64,000 nucleotides of DNA, taken from positions 262,278,124-262,342,123 of the forward strand of contig NC_081406.1 in NCBI RefSeq assembly GCF_030272615.1, written 5' to 3'. A model generated the notes under the pieces. That model made no database searches, was not told the origin of the DNA, and saw nothing but the letters and a program-made list of their open reading frames with translations. The stretch's first letter is position 1, and every line of letters begins with the position of its first letter. This document shows positions 46,134 through 55,427 of this stretch, in pieces. Source of the DNA: Cryptomeria japonica (lineage: Eukaryota; Streptophyta; Pinopsida; Cupressales; Cupressaceae). Both the position numbers and the translations under genes were made by a program.

Positions 46134-47387
46134 TCAAATATCTTTTTGTAAATTAGAAATAAAGATTCTTTGAATATCATTATCAGGCACTGGAAAGGAA
46201 ATTTGAGCATACCAATGCTTATATCTACCAATGAAATCAGTCACTTTTTCTTTAACACCTTGTTTACAATGCATTAAATCAATCAAAGTAACTTTAGGAC
46301 TTATATTGTTTTGAAATTGTTGAATGAAAGCATTTGCAAGTTGTTCGAAAGAAGTAATAGAATAAGAAGGCAACGAGCAATACCATTGTAGGGCTTTGTC
46401 TCTGAATGTTCTAGTAAACAGTTTTGCAAGCAACCTTTGGTCATAAGCAAAATCGGTACATATTGTTTGAAAAGTCTTAACATGTGTTAGAGGATCACCT
46501 TTACCATTATAAAGCTCCAAATGCGGGATTTCAACATGTTTAAGAGGGATAGCTCGAACAATGTCAAGAGAAAGTGGGCTCGCAGCATCAAATGTGGGCA
46601 CACTAAACTTAGATTGATTCATAGAGGCAATTTGTTGCTGTAAAGAAGAGACAGTTTGTGCAATATTGTTAATGGTCACTTCAGTCGAAGAATTCATATT
46701 AGATGTGTTAGATTGAGATGGAGGTGTTATGTTATTGAAAGAAGGTAAAGAGTAAGGTGGCGGGACACTATGATAGTTAGTCATAGGAGAGGATTGGAAA
46801 GGAGGAACACTACAAGGAGGAGTGGAATGGTTAAATGAATTGCCCCCTTGCGTCATGTTCATTTGTGGAGATGTAATAGGAACACTCATTGAAGGAATGA
46901 ATGAAGAAGTCGGATTGAATGAAGGCAGAGGGTTGATCGAAGAAGAAGGATTGCCCCAATGACTGGTGATCATAGGAGGAATGTCTTGTATAGAAGTAGT
47001 CATTATGTTTGATGTAAAGGTAGGTATGCTAGCAATAGAAGTTGTCAAAGGAATAGAATGATTGACTTGAGTGGGAGGTTGTATATAACCTAAAGTTTCG
47101 GCACAACTCTTCATAGGCATCACATTCGAATCCACAATGTGTGCAATACCACGCAAAATATCAATTCCATTCTTATCACTTTGAAGCATATGTTTTAGAC
47201 CCTCAATTAAAGGAAGAGCTTGACTATCGGGGTATTCTTGAGACATCCATTGTCGAAAATCGTCAAATTGGTTATCCAATTTCGCAAGTTGTTCTACAGA
47301 AACCTCATGGAGAGCTTCTTCATCATTAGGAGGATTAGAGGAATTACCCATGTCCTCGTTAAAAAGGCTATTCAAATTAGGTTCCAT
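46134..47387 (-). pseudogene. Gag (Retrotrans_gag type) of element C
   Basis: ATG 47387 opens MEPNLNSLFNEDMGNSSNPP, and the frame is open for 417 codons. The middle is Pro/Ser/Thr-rich. A Retrotrans_gag core occupies the last third: VEIPHLELYNGKGDPLTHVK, LAKLFTRTFRDKALQWYCSL, FEQLANAFIQQFQ, LIDLMHCKQG. It ends at a TGA (46134-46136), consistent with CGA to TGA, after which the frame continues. Gag would build the particle. The closest relative in the window is the decayed Gag of element D. Confidence 0.93.
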
Positions 47388-48659
47388 CTCCTCGGTAGTT
47401 AAACCTCGAAAAGACTTAATTCTATGGCTTCATCTAACGGGAATAGTGTAAGTAGGGCTTATTGTTGTAAAACTCATGCACTAGAAAGGGAGAGAAGATT
47501 TTGAATTTTTAGAGGTAGCAAATTTCAGTAAAATCAGCCTATCTCCTAGATTTAAGCTATTAAATGCAATCACGACAATCTCCCAAAATTTCGGAAAAAA
47601 TGTCAGGGACCGTGGGGCTCGGGGTGCACATGGTCCTCGCAACTTTTTTCAAAATTTGTAGGGATGAAAGTTATGATGATTTTAGAGCTAATCTGAAAAA
47701 ATTGAGTGATTTTACGATCTGTAGATAGGCCAAATTAAAGTTGCAATCTCAAAATTGAACCCTACCAAGATTGTCGAAAAATGCAAAATTTGAATTTTGA
47801 AAAAGAGAGGGAAACTGAAATTTTGAATTTTATGATTTTAGAGGGAATACCAAAAGCAATGCAAATTTTGAAATTTAAAAGTTGACTCAATTTCACGCAA
47901 AATTCAATTTTGAAAGCGGAAATCAAAGTTGTTGTAATTAAGCACTTAATTTCAAAAGTCACAAATTGCAAGAATTTGAATGAAGCACTGAAATTTCGAA
48001 TGAATGCTAACACACTTTTCAGATTTAGGACAGTAAGAACACAATTTTGACACAAAATTTCAATTTCAACAATTTTTGAATGATTAGAAGCCTTAAACCA
48101 AGCAATCACTAGACCAACTTTGACTGTAATTTTGAAAGTGTTAGAATTGATAAAATCAGCCAAAATTCTGGATTTTAGCAGAAAAATATAGTAAGATCTA
48201 ACTCCTGAAATTTCGGAAAAAATGTCGGGGACGATGGCGCTCGGAGTGCACACGGTCCTCGCAACTTTTTTCCAAATTTTCAGGGATGAAAGATATTATG
48301 ATTTTATTGCGGAATCCAAAGTTACAGCTGAATTGGAGATGTTTTGATCGGTGAAATTGTCAGTCAAAGGTTGAATCAAGAGGGTTTCAAAAATTAGGGT
48401 TTTGACACTTAACCACTTAATTTTCAGAATTAAAGCACAAATATGAATTGATAATTTGTAATAGAAGGGCAGATCTGAAACAAGCATTAACAATTAAACA
48501 TTTCGCAAGCTCAATTACTAAAAAGAAAATTTAGGGTTTTTATGCAATCAACCTCTAGAATTTTGCAAAAGATCAAACATGGAAATGTAATCAAGGAATC
48601 TAATTTTCAAATCTAACCATGAGTAATCAGAAAGGATGTTCACATCGGGTTCACCAAAA
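47388..48659 (-). other. Leader of element C with two copies of a GC-rich block
   Basis: Non-coding. Two copies of a 33-base block (47606-47638 and 48228-48260), each flanked by TTTCGGAAAAAATGTC and GCAACTTTTTTC, match the block in the LTRs. The primer site TTTTGGTGAACCCGATGTGA begins at 48659 on the minus strand. Confidence 0.75.
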
Positions 48660-49919
48660 TGTAAAGTGGAAAATAATCGAACCCTAGTTGCTCTCCCCTC
48701 TTCCAACTCCAAGGAGAGAGAAGGGAGGTTACTAGGGTTGACGGTTTTTCACTTAGGGAGACTTTACATTCAAAAGAGGGGTTGAAACCCACAAGATCCA
48801 ATCCCACACAATGCAAGATTGGATTCTAAATGAGTTTCAAGGGTTAAGACAACAAGGCTACCCTCTTTTGTAAAGAATGTAGATAAAATGATTAAGCTAG
48901 GAATGCATAGAAAGTGAGAAAGATTCACTTATAAACAGAGATAGGGATATAGGATGAAGCTGCGGACCTGGAATTAGTAGTAAAATGTCGAGACGATGCT
49001 GTCCAGCAAATTTGAGCGAAAGTTGACGGGACGATGGCGCCCGGCGTGCACACGGTCCTCCGAAAAATCCACAAAACGAAGGGGGATCTGTTCGTCTCTG
49101 CACAAGGATTCCAGATCTTCAATTTCAGCCGCGTACCTGCAACCTACACACAGAAAAGCAAAGACGATTGGGGGGTTAGGGATTAGGGGTTTGCCCTTAG
49201 GTCAAACCCCAGTTTTGTAATTAACCAAGAAATGAGAAATGCTGTAAATGTAAATGATTGTAATGTAAAACAAGTACTAGTACCTTGTTGTAAGAATGTT
49301 TGTATTCTTACATGCGAAGGTGTAGATGTTGTTGTATGTTGTATATTGTATGTTGTAGTATGTGATCTCCTCTTCAATGGTTGAATCCTTGTCTTGAATG
49401 CAACACTTAGCCTTGAATGGAGACTTAGAATGATCAATTGCTTGAAGGAATGCTTGAATGCTTGAATGCTTGAATGTTTGAGTATCGCTTCCGCCTTTTT
49501 TTCCTCCTCACCAAAATGAGAGAGGAAAATGTAGTTTATATACTTGCCAATTAGGGTTAAAAGACTGATTTTCCCAACCTTAGGCTGACCAGGAAATGTT
49601 ATTTTCCAATTTGCAAACAAAAAGACCCGAAGCCCCATAGGAGACCGGGCCCAAAATAGGGCCAAGGACCAGGGCGCTGGGTGCCATGGTCCTGGGGGAC
49701 CAGGGCACTGGGTGCCCTGGTCCTGAAGGACCAGGGCGCTCTGGTCCCACCTCCCGGGACAGCAGGGTGCAAGGAGGATCAGGCCAGGGTGCTAGAAAAA
49801 TGCAGTTTTTGGTGTCGTGGACAAGTTTCGGGGTCTCCATTTAGGTTCTGTGTTGCGTCGCCATCGTGAAGACCCAAATGCGGTCGAAATTGCAAGTGTT
49901 GCAATTTTAGGACGCTACA
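48660..49919 (-). repeat. 5' LTR of element C
   Basis: Plus-strand ends TGTAAAGTGG and GGACGCTACA. Longer than its partner mainly because of a 31-bp minisatellite at 49666-49747. Confidence 0.96.
49666..49747. repeat. 31-bp hairpin minisatellite
   Basis: Units start at 49666, 49697 and 49728. The unit at 49697-49723 is a perfect 11-bp stem (GGACCAGGGCA / TGCCCTGGTCC) around CTGGG. The partner LTR has one unit. Confidence 0.93.
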
Positions 49920-49924
49920 AGTAG

Positions 49925-50469
49925 AAGAGGGAACTTCCAATTATATAGATTGTAAGATTGAAGACCTAGGGTCTCTAGCAATCCACTCGCAACTAGGTTT
50001 ATTTTATGGAAAAGAGAAGAAGATCAAACCGGAGTACAACATCTTGGAGAAGAAGAAACTTCATAATGCAGTTTACTTTCTAGAGGATTTCACAGATGAC
50101 CATATTAGGATCATCCTGAGTAGAGTTCATGGTGACAAGATGTACCTGGAGAGAACGCATGATATAACACCACAAGTTGTTCATGCTGTCACCGGTTTCT
50201 ACAACGTCGGTGAAGTGCCAACCCTGAGGAAGATCATCAAAACAGAAATGACCAAGCTCACCGGTTCAGTGAGAGACTCATGAGGAATGATGGTTAATAC
50301 CATCAAGGACGACGATGTGAAATATGTGTGCATGGTGATTTGATACCGGACATTTCGTGCCAGCAGAATTAACTCTGTATCTATTGCAGCGGTAAATGCC
50401 GCTTACCGGATGATCAAGGAAGATGCATCATTTGACCTATGCACCAGTATGCAAAGGCAACTCATGTTG
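49925..50469 (+). pseudogene. ORF2 of element B, conserved N-terminal region
   Basis: Continues from 42104 after the target duplication. Reads EYNILEKKKLHNAVYFLEDF, then ILSRVHGDKMYLERTHDI and VVHAVTGFYNVGEVPTLRK; stop TGA at 50281-50283, then in-frame sequence VNTIKDDDVKYVCMVI and RINSVSIAAVNAAYRMI. It looks like an ordered globular domain. No enzyme motif recognised. Stops are of the CGA-to-TGA and CAG-to-TAG kind. Confidence 0.6.
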
Positions 50470-50976
50470 AATCTTAAATCAATCAAATAGGATAATGCAT
50501 TGAAGTTTAAGTTTGGTCAGCTACTGGTCGGATTATTTTTCTATTTTCAAAGTTACTTCCCTGGAGTGGGAGACATTCAGTGGTCTGCGGACCAATCGGT
50601 TACCAAGCAGATCAAGGAAAGCCTGGAAGCAGTTGGAACCGACTATCTTGAAGTTCTGAATAAGTACTTTGATGAGTTCAGAGGCAAGATGAGCCTGAGG
50701 ATGAGGATATCTAGTGACATAGTCAAGAAATATGAAGAAGACATATGTTTTATCATCAAAGTGGATCAATGCATAATGGAGGCCGTTGAGCCTAGAGAGG
50801 AAGAAGTGGAGCCTATGGGCTATAAGGTGATGAATGATATGCTGGATGGGTATGCCTCTACCCTTATTGCCTCACCTCTTAATCCGAAGAAGAAGAGAAC
50901 TGACACCTATCTTGAAAGGGTTACACCGGTCACAGAACCAGTGACAAAGAAAGGAAAGGCAATGCCTTCAGCATAG
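50470..50976 (+). pseudogene. ORF2 of element B, middle region
   Basis: After a TAG near 50488 the same kind of sequence goes on: FKFGQLLVGLFFYFQSYFPG, GDIQWSADQSVTKQIKESLE, SSDIVKKYEEDICFIIK. Mostly helical by residue pattern, with a basic tail (SPLNPKKKRTDTYLERVTPV). Ends in TAG at 50974-50976 and continues in frame. Confidence 0.6.
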
Positions 50977-51861
50977 ACACCGGTTACTACAACTAGTCCT
51001 AAAGTGACCAAGCGGTCACCGGCTAAGAAGAAACCGGAAGCAGCACTTGCTAAAGTCTTTGAGAGGAAGAGGAAGACTAAATCCAACTCACCGGACTCAG
51101 AAGAAACAGTGTCTGAGGAACAAACGAAGAAGGTGAGACAAACAAGGAAAAAGACAAAGAATGAACTGGCATCGTCTGCATCGGTAAATATTGATATTTC
51201 CTCCTACAAACCTTTAACACATTGCCAAAGAACAATTAAAAATATTAGGAGAAAATTGTTAAATGATTTGGTAGATCATTTTGATGACTTTAATGATGAT
51301 GAGAAGGAAGAAGTAGAGCTAGAAATAATAAAGTATTTATGTGCTAATGACCGGTCGCCCTCAAAAATTAGATCTGAGACACCAGATTCTTTGTATAAGT
51401 ACCTAGATAATAAATGGCGCATTGCCATAGAGAAAGAACAGGAAATTAGGGAGAAATTTTTTGCTCAATACTTTCTCGACCTGTCCAATTCAGAGTTATT
51501 TGATGTCATCAACCAAAATAAAGGACACTTCTTCACCAGAAGAAGAAGACTCTGGTTGTTGGAAGGAAGAATTGATGATGTCAAAAAAGACACTCATCTG
51601 CATATGACAACAGCGGTTCATATGCATAAAGTGCTTCAAGCTAGCAAGAAGGCTGAGCAAGAACCGATAGTCATAGAACCGGATGAAGTGTTTAATGATG
51701 AAGGAAATCCGGTTGTTGAACCTATTGACACCATTGATGTTGATGCTCTAGAGGTAGAAGATGTTGCTCAGGGCCCTCCATCTGAAGCAATAGGACAGGA
51801 GAAACAGGCTGAACAGGCTGAAAAGCAAGCAGAGGACAAACAGGAGGCAGCAAAGGAATAG
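50977..51861 (+). pseudogene. ORF2 of element B, basic hinge and helical domain
   Basis: A Lys/Pro/Ser-rich, probably disordered and nuclear-targeting hinge (KVTKRSPAKKKPEAALAKVF, KKVRQTRKKTKNE) precedes a second helical domain (LTHCQRTIKNIRRKLLNDLV, KYLDNKWRIAIEKEQEIREK, FTRRRRLWLLEGRIDDVKK). An acidic stretch leads into the Glu/Lys tract. The AK-rich hinge resembles eukaryotic chromatin-binding proteins in composition only. Confidence 0.6.
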
Positions 51862-52381
51862 GTGGAGAAGAAGAAAAAGGAAGAAGATGAGGAAAAATGA
51901 AAAGAGGAGGAGAAGAGAAAAGAGGATGAGAAGAAAAGAAGAGAAGAGGATGAAGAGAAAAAGAAACAAGAAGATGCAAAGACGAAGAAAGAAGAAGAGG
52001 ATAAGGAAGAAGAGAAGAGGAAGGAAGCTGAGAAGAGAAAGGAAGCAGAGAAAAAGAAGAAGGAAGAGGAAGAGAAGGAAGAAGAAAAGTGGAAGGAAGT
52101 AGAGAAAAGGAAGAAGGAAGAGGAAGAGAAGGAAGAGGAAAAGCAGAAAGAAGCAGAGAAAAGGAAGAAGGAAGAGGAAGAGAAAGAAGAGGAGAAGCGG
52201 AAGGAAGTAGAAAAGAAGAAGGTAGAAGAGGATAAGGAAGAGGAAAAGAGAAGAGAAGAGGCGAAGAAGAAAATAGAGGAGGACAAGGAAGGAGAAGCAG
52301 CAAAGAGCACGCAGATGGAGACTCCAAAGGCAACAAATAGTCAAGCCAAACCGGCTAAACTCACCAGTCCGATTGATCTCT
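51862..52381 (+). pseudogene. ORF2 of element B, Glu/Lys helix-repeat tract
   Basis: Nearly pure purine DNA coding for alternating Glu and Lys/Arg blocks. Three exact-length units of 54 bp (18 residues, EKRKKEEEEKEEEKRKEV type) lie at 52048-52101, 52102-52155 and 52156-52209. The pattern fits a single stable alpha helix. Stops at 51859-51861, 51898-51900 and 52381-52383. The antisense open frames rich in Leu/Ser are shadows of this tract. Confidence 0.75.
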
Positions 52382-53020
52382 AGTCTGCAAGTGAAATTGA
52401 GCTGCTACAGAGCATCAAGGTTGCTCAAGAACGTCTTGAAGTGATATTGAGGAAAAAGGAGCAAGATGTGATCCAGAGCGGCGGTGGACACTCTTACCAG
52501 TTTGATGCCTGGTACAAACCTTCTGAATACTGATTCATCACTGGCTCAACTAAAGCTCCTATGCACAGTAGTGTATGATCAGGTGAAGAGCCTGGAAGAG
52601 GCAGCAGAGGCAACTGCCAAGAAAGAGCATCAAAAAGCTCTAAATATTGCTCTAGTGAAGAAGTTAAACGAGCTCCGGTCCGATCTACAAAAAGCTCAAA
52701 AGGATATAAGGGATGCTCTAGATGAGGGGAATCTTCTACTCAACAAGATTTGCCAACCCCATCTGTTCTATGACAATGTGCTTGCACAGAAGCAACAACT
52801 TCAATTTGATTTACAGTCATACATGAGCACCTTCGATCCGCCATATGACTCCTTTATAGCTTATGGGCAAGCTATTCACCGGTTTCATATCCAGTCTACT
52901 AAAATAGAGCATGAGATTAGCAACCGGTCACGAGATTTGCAGGAGCTACAACTGGTTCTACTCCCATGTCTGCAAATACTTTAGAAGTGCTATCTTAATC
53001 TGGATGCCTTAACAACGACA
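52382..53020 (+). pseudogene. ORF2 of element B, C-terminal coiled coil
   Basis: ASEIELLQSIKVAQERLEVI, a frame change near 52480, then an open frame 52484-52984 with heptads (VYDQVKSLEEAAEATAKKEH, KKLNELRSDLQKAQKDIRDA) and a C-terminal QSTKIEHEISNRSRDLQEL. Predicts a coiled coil that could pair with the coiled coil of the gag product. Confidence 0.6.
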
Positions 53021-53442
53021 CAGGAGATGAGCACAATAGACGTCATGGAAGAATAGGTCTCCCAGATGTAGACAAAGAAAGAAGTAGCCACCTCCCTACT
53101 TGAGTCCTAGTCTTTATCTATGAAACAATTCTTGCAGGACTTTAAATCTATTTTTGACAAGTTTTATTCCTTATTGTCATAAACTCTTATTGTTTTAATA
53201 CCAAATGAAAACAGGGATTGTTCAGCTGTACTTTGTTATTGTTGGCAAAGGGGCAGAAGTTCTGATATTTAAAATTTTGATGTATGCTCTAAATATCTCA
53301 ATGTCTATCTCTGTATGCAAATAGTTATACATTGTATTATTAGCTAAAGGGATAGTGTATATGCTTAGGGGGAGAAATTTTGCTTATGGCATGAATTTGT
53401 TGTAAAACACTTAGATGTCAAAATTTTATTTTCCTACGTGTT
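53021..53442. other. 3' non-coding part of element B
   Basis: Contains a second purine run, CTTAGGGGGAGAAATTT, at about 53366, like that after gag (41560); otherwise nothing. Confidence 0.5.
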
Positions 53443-53466
53443 GCCATCAATGCCAAAGGGGGAGAT
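53443..53466 (+). promoter_or_regulatory. Polypurine tract of element B
   Basis: ATCAATGCCAAAGGGGGAGA precedes TGTTGGCATT. The first 17 bases equal those upstream of the 3' LTR of element A. Confidence 0.88.
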
Positions 53467-54681
53467 TGTTGGCATTTTTTATGTTTATGTGGTGATTGTC
53501 ATTAATGGACACACACTTGCATTGAGATCACTTTTATATGTATGAGTTAAAGCTCAACGGGCATGTGTTGCAACCAGTATGTTGTATTATAGTCTTTAGA
53601 CTATTGGTGTTTTGCAGAATGTGTTTACCAGTCTGAAGCGGTATGTTGACTCCAAGCGGTTCGTGGATCTCAAGCAGTACGAGGGATCAAAGCAGCTAAA
53701 CTCATTTTTACCAATCTTTATTTTTGTCAAACCGACAACCGGTATTTTGTGTGAACCGGTTCTACTGTGATGAGTTACCAATCGACATTTTGTGATGAGT
53801 TGCCAACCGACATTCTGTGATGAGTTACCAACCAACATTTTGTGATGAGTTACCATCCACCAATTGTTTGACGGTGCCAACACTCTAGCAATGCTTTTTG
53901 TCTCGTGTTACCGAGTATGTCCAGGTTCATTGAACCTAGGGAATTGGATTGTAAACCTATTGGACCGACATGAAATTAGATTCCTTTATAAGGACATCAT
54001 GTCTAGGGTTTTAGAAGGTTGTTAGGGTTTTATGTTGATGCTAAGGTTTAAGGTGGTTGATGAGTTTTTACAAGAGTGATCTTAACTGTGAAGATCAAGT
54101 TTTGTGAGAGGTAACTAAGTGTGAGTTATTGAAGATTGAAGTAATGTTGAAATGCATTAGCTATGAGCCATACTGGATCTAACCAAGCAATCTGTGCTAT
54201 ATGCTAGATCATACACTTGTTGATTACTCACATCTTTGACAAGTCTAAAGCCCTTAACCAGGTAGGCTCAGAGTAGCCTTTGTAAAATCCTCTAACAAGG
54301 TGGTTCATCTCTGTGGATCTAAAATCCTCTAGCAAGGTAGTCTTTGATCCCACTTATCTCCTAATAGAGATTGAGATTCATAACAGGATTTGTTCTGGTA
54401 AAGAACATTATATGACCTTAATCGGTCTGGTTCCTATTCTGCACATAGTTACTTGTGAGTTTCATCTCACCGTGGTTTTTCCCATTTGGGTTTCCACGTC
54501 AAATACTTGTGTTATGGTGTTATTGTTCCTGTGGGTGAATGTCTTATTTTCATTTTGGTTTGCATGTGTGTTAATCGGTTTGTCTGTTAAACTGTTCTAC
54601 CAGTTTATCACTAAACTATTTAAGTGTTTAAATACAGTGTTTTTCGGTATACTAATTCACCCCCCCTCTTAGTATTCATCA
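53467..54681 (+). repeat. 3' LTR of element B (complete)
   Basis: TGTTGGCATT to ATTCATCA, 1215 bp. TATA box at about 53984-53992, 25-bp minisatellite of about 3.7 units (53768-53861; one more than in the 5' LTR), stem-loop block 54471-54498. Confidence 0.94.
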
Positions 54682-55427
54682 CATTCATATGTAGATACTA
54701 TATATGTATTGATGTCACTTCTATGAATTCTAGTGACCTCAAATAATCAATCCCCCTATATCTTTATGTTTTTTCTAATGTTGTGGGTGCTATATGCTAT
54801 ATGTCACAAGGTAGCATTCCATGAATACATCTTGTTATGTTTTTATGACACAACATCTCTTCTCCTTAGAATGACTTGTACTCCCTTTTGCACATAGCAT
54901 ATATCATTCTAGTGGGGGGCTATTCATATTCATATTTTATATTCAAAATCTTTCATTACATAATTCTTTTTGAAATATGCCTGCATCCAGTTGTCTTATC
55001 CGTCACCTAGTGTGGGGGCAATCCACTGCACCTTGTCTATGTTTCTTTTTTTTGGATTTACTACAACACAAATTATAGCAGTCATAGTCTAATTTTATTA
55101 TTGAATGGTCTCTAGCGTAACACAACTTGTCACTGATACATATCAAGTATTATGTCTATATGATCTTTGTTTGATGTCTATGATCTTTGTTATGTCTTAT
55201 TTTTTGCTTTTCACCTAACATGATTGTCTTCTATTGACATGTACATGGTGATACAACTCAACATCCCTTCAAGAAGGATTGACTTAGGTCTCTTCCTTGA
55301 GGGAAACTCCATGCAAATAGAATAACTTATTTTACCTTTGCATCTAGGTAAAGTAACGTTAACTCCCTTCTCTCTACTTTAGCTCACATTTCTCTATGAA
55401 TATGTATGCTCACTAAAGGGCACAAAA
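54682..55427 (+). other. 3' part of element D after the element B insertion
   Basis: No coding signs; G-runs such as AGTGTGGGGGCAATCC (55010 area) and a purine-rich stretch CTAAAGGGCACAAAA just before the 3' LTR, which serves as its likely polypurine tract. Confidence 0.6.

Larger units (their letters stand above)
42100..49924 (-). mobile_element. Element C: Ty3/gypsy-like gag-protease element without pol, perfect AGTAG target duplication
   Basis: 42105-49919, flanked by AGTAG at 42100-42104 and 49920-49924, lies inside ORF2 of element B. LTRs 42105-43308 and 48660-49919 are nearly identical by eye apart from a minisatellite length change, so it is the youngest insertion in the nest. Minus-strand order: leader of 1.27 kb, one gag-protease frame (47387-44097) with three stops, 0.8 kb non-coding, polypurine tract. 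No integrase, RT or RNase H. It must be mobilised in trans. Confidence 0.95.
39099..54681 (+). mobile_element. Element B: copia-like non-autonomous LTR element with gag, large unknown ORF2 and no pol
   Basis: LTRs 39099-40220 (5' end truncated) and 53467-54681 flank a primer site, a gag frame (40271-41548) and a second long decayed frame (41991-42104, resuming at 49925-53000). Element C has split the second frame. Without C the internal region is about 5.4 kb, yet no protease, integrase, RT or RNase H motif is present. Polypurine tract and LTR termini copy those of element A. Such an element must borrow enzymes from an autonomous relative. It interrupts element D; no target duplication is left because the left LTR end was lost. 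Confidence 0.88.

Noticed and set aside
51722-52344. Antisense frames of 180-204 codons rich in Leu, Ser and Phe
   Set aside because: Shadows of the Glu/Lys purine tract in ORF2 of element B.
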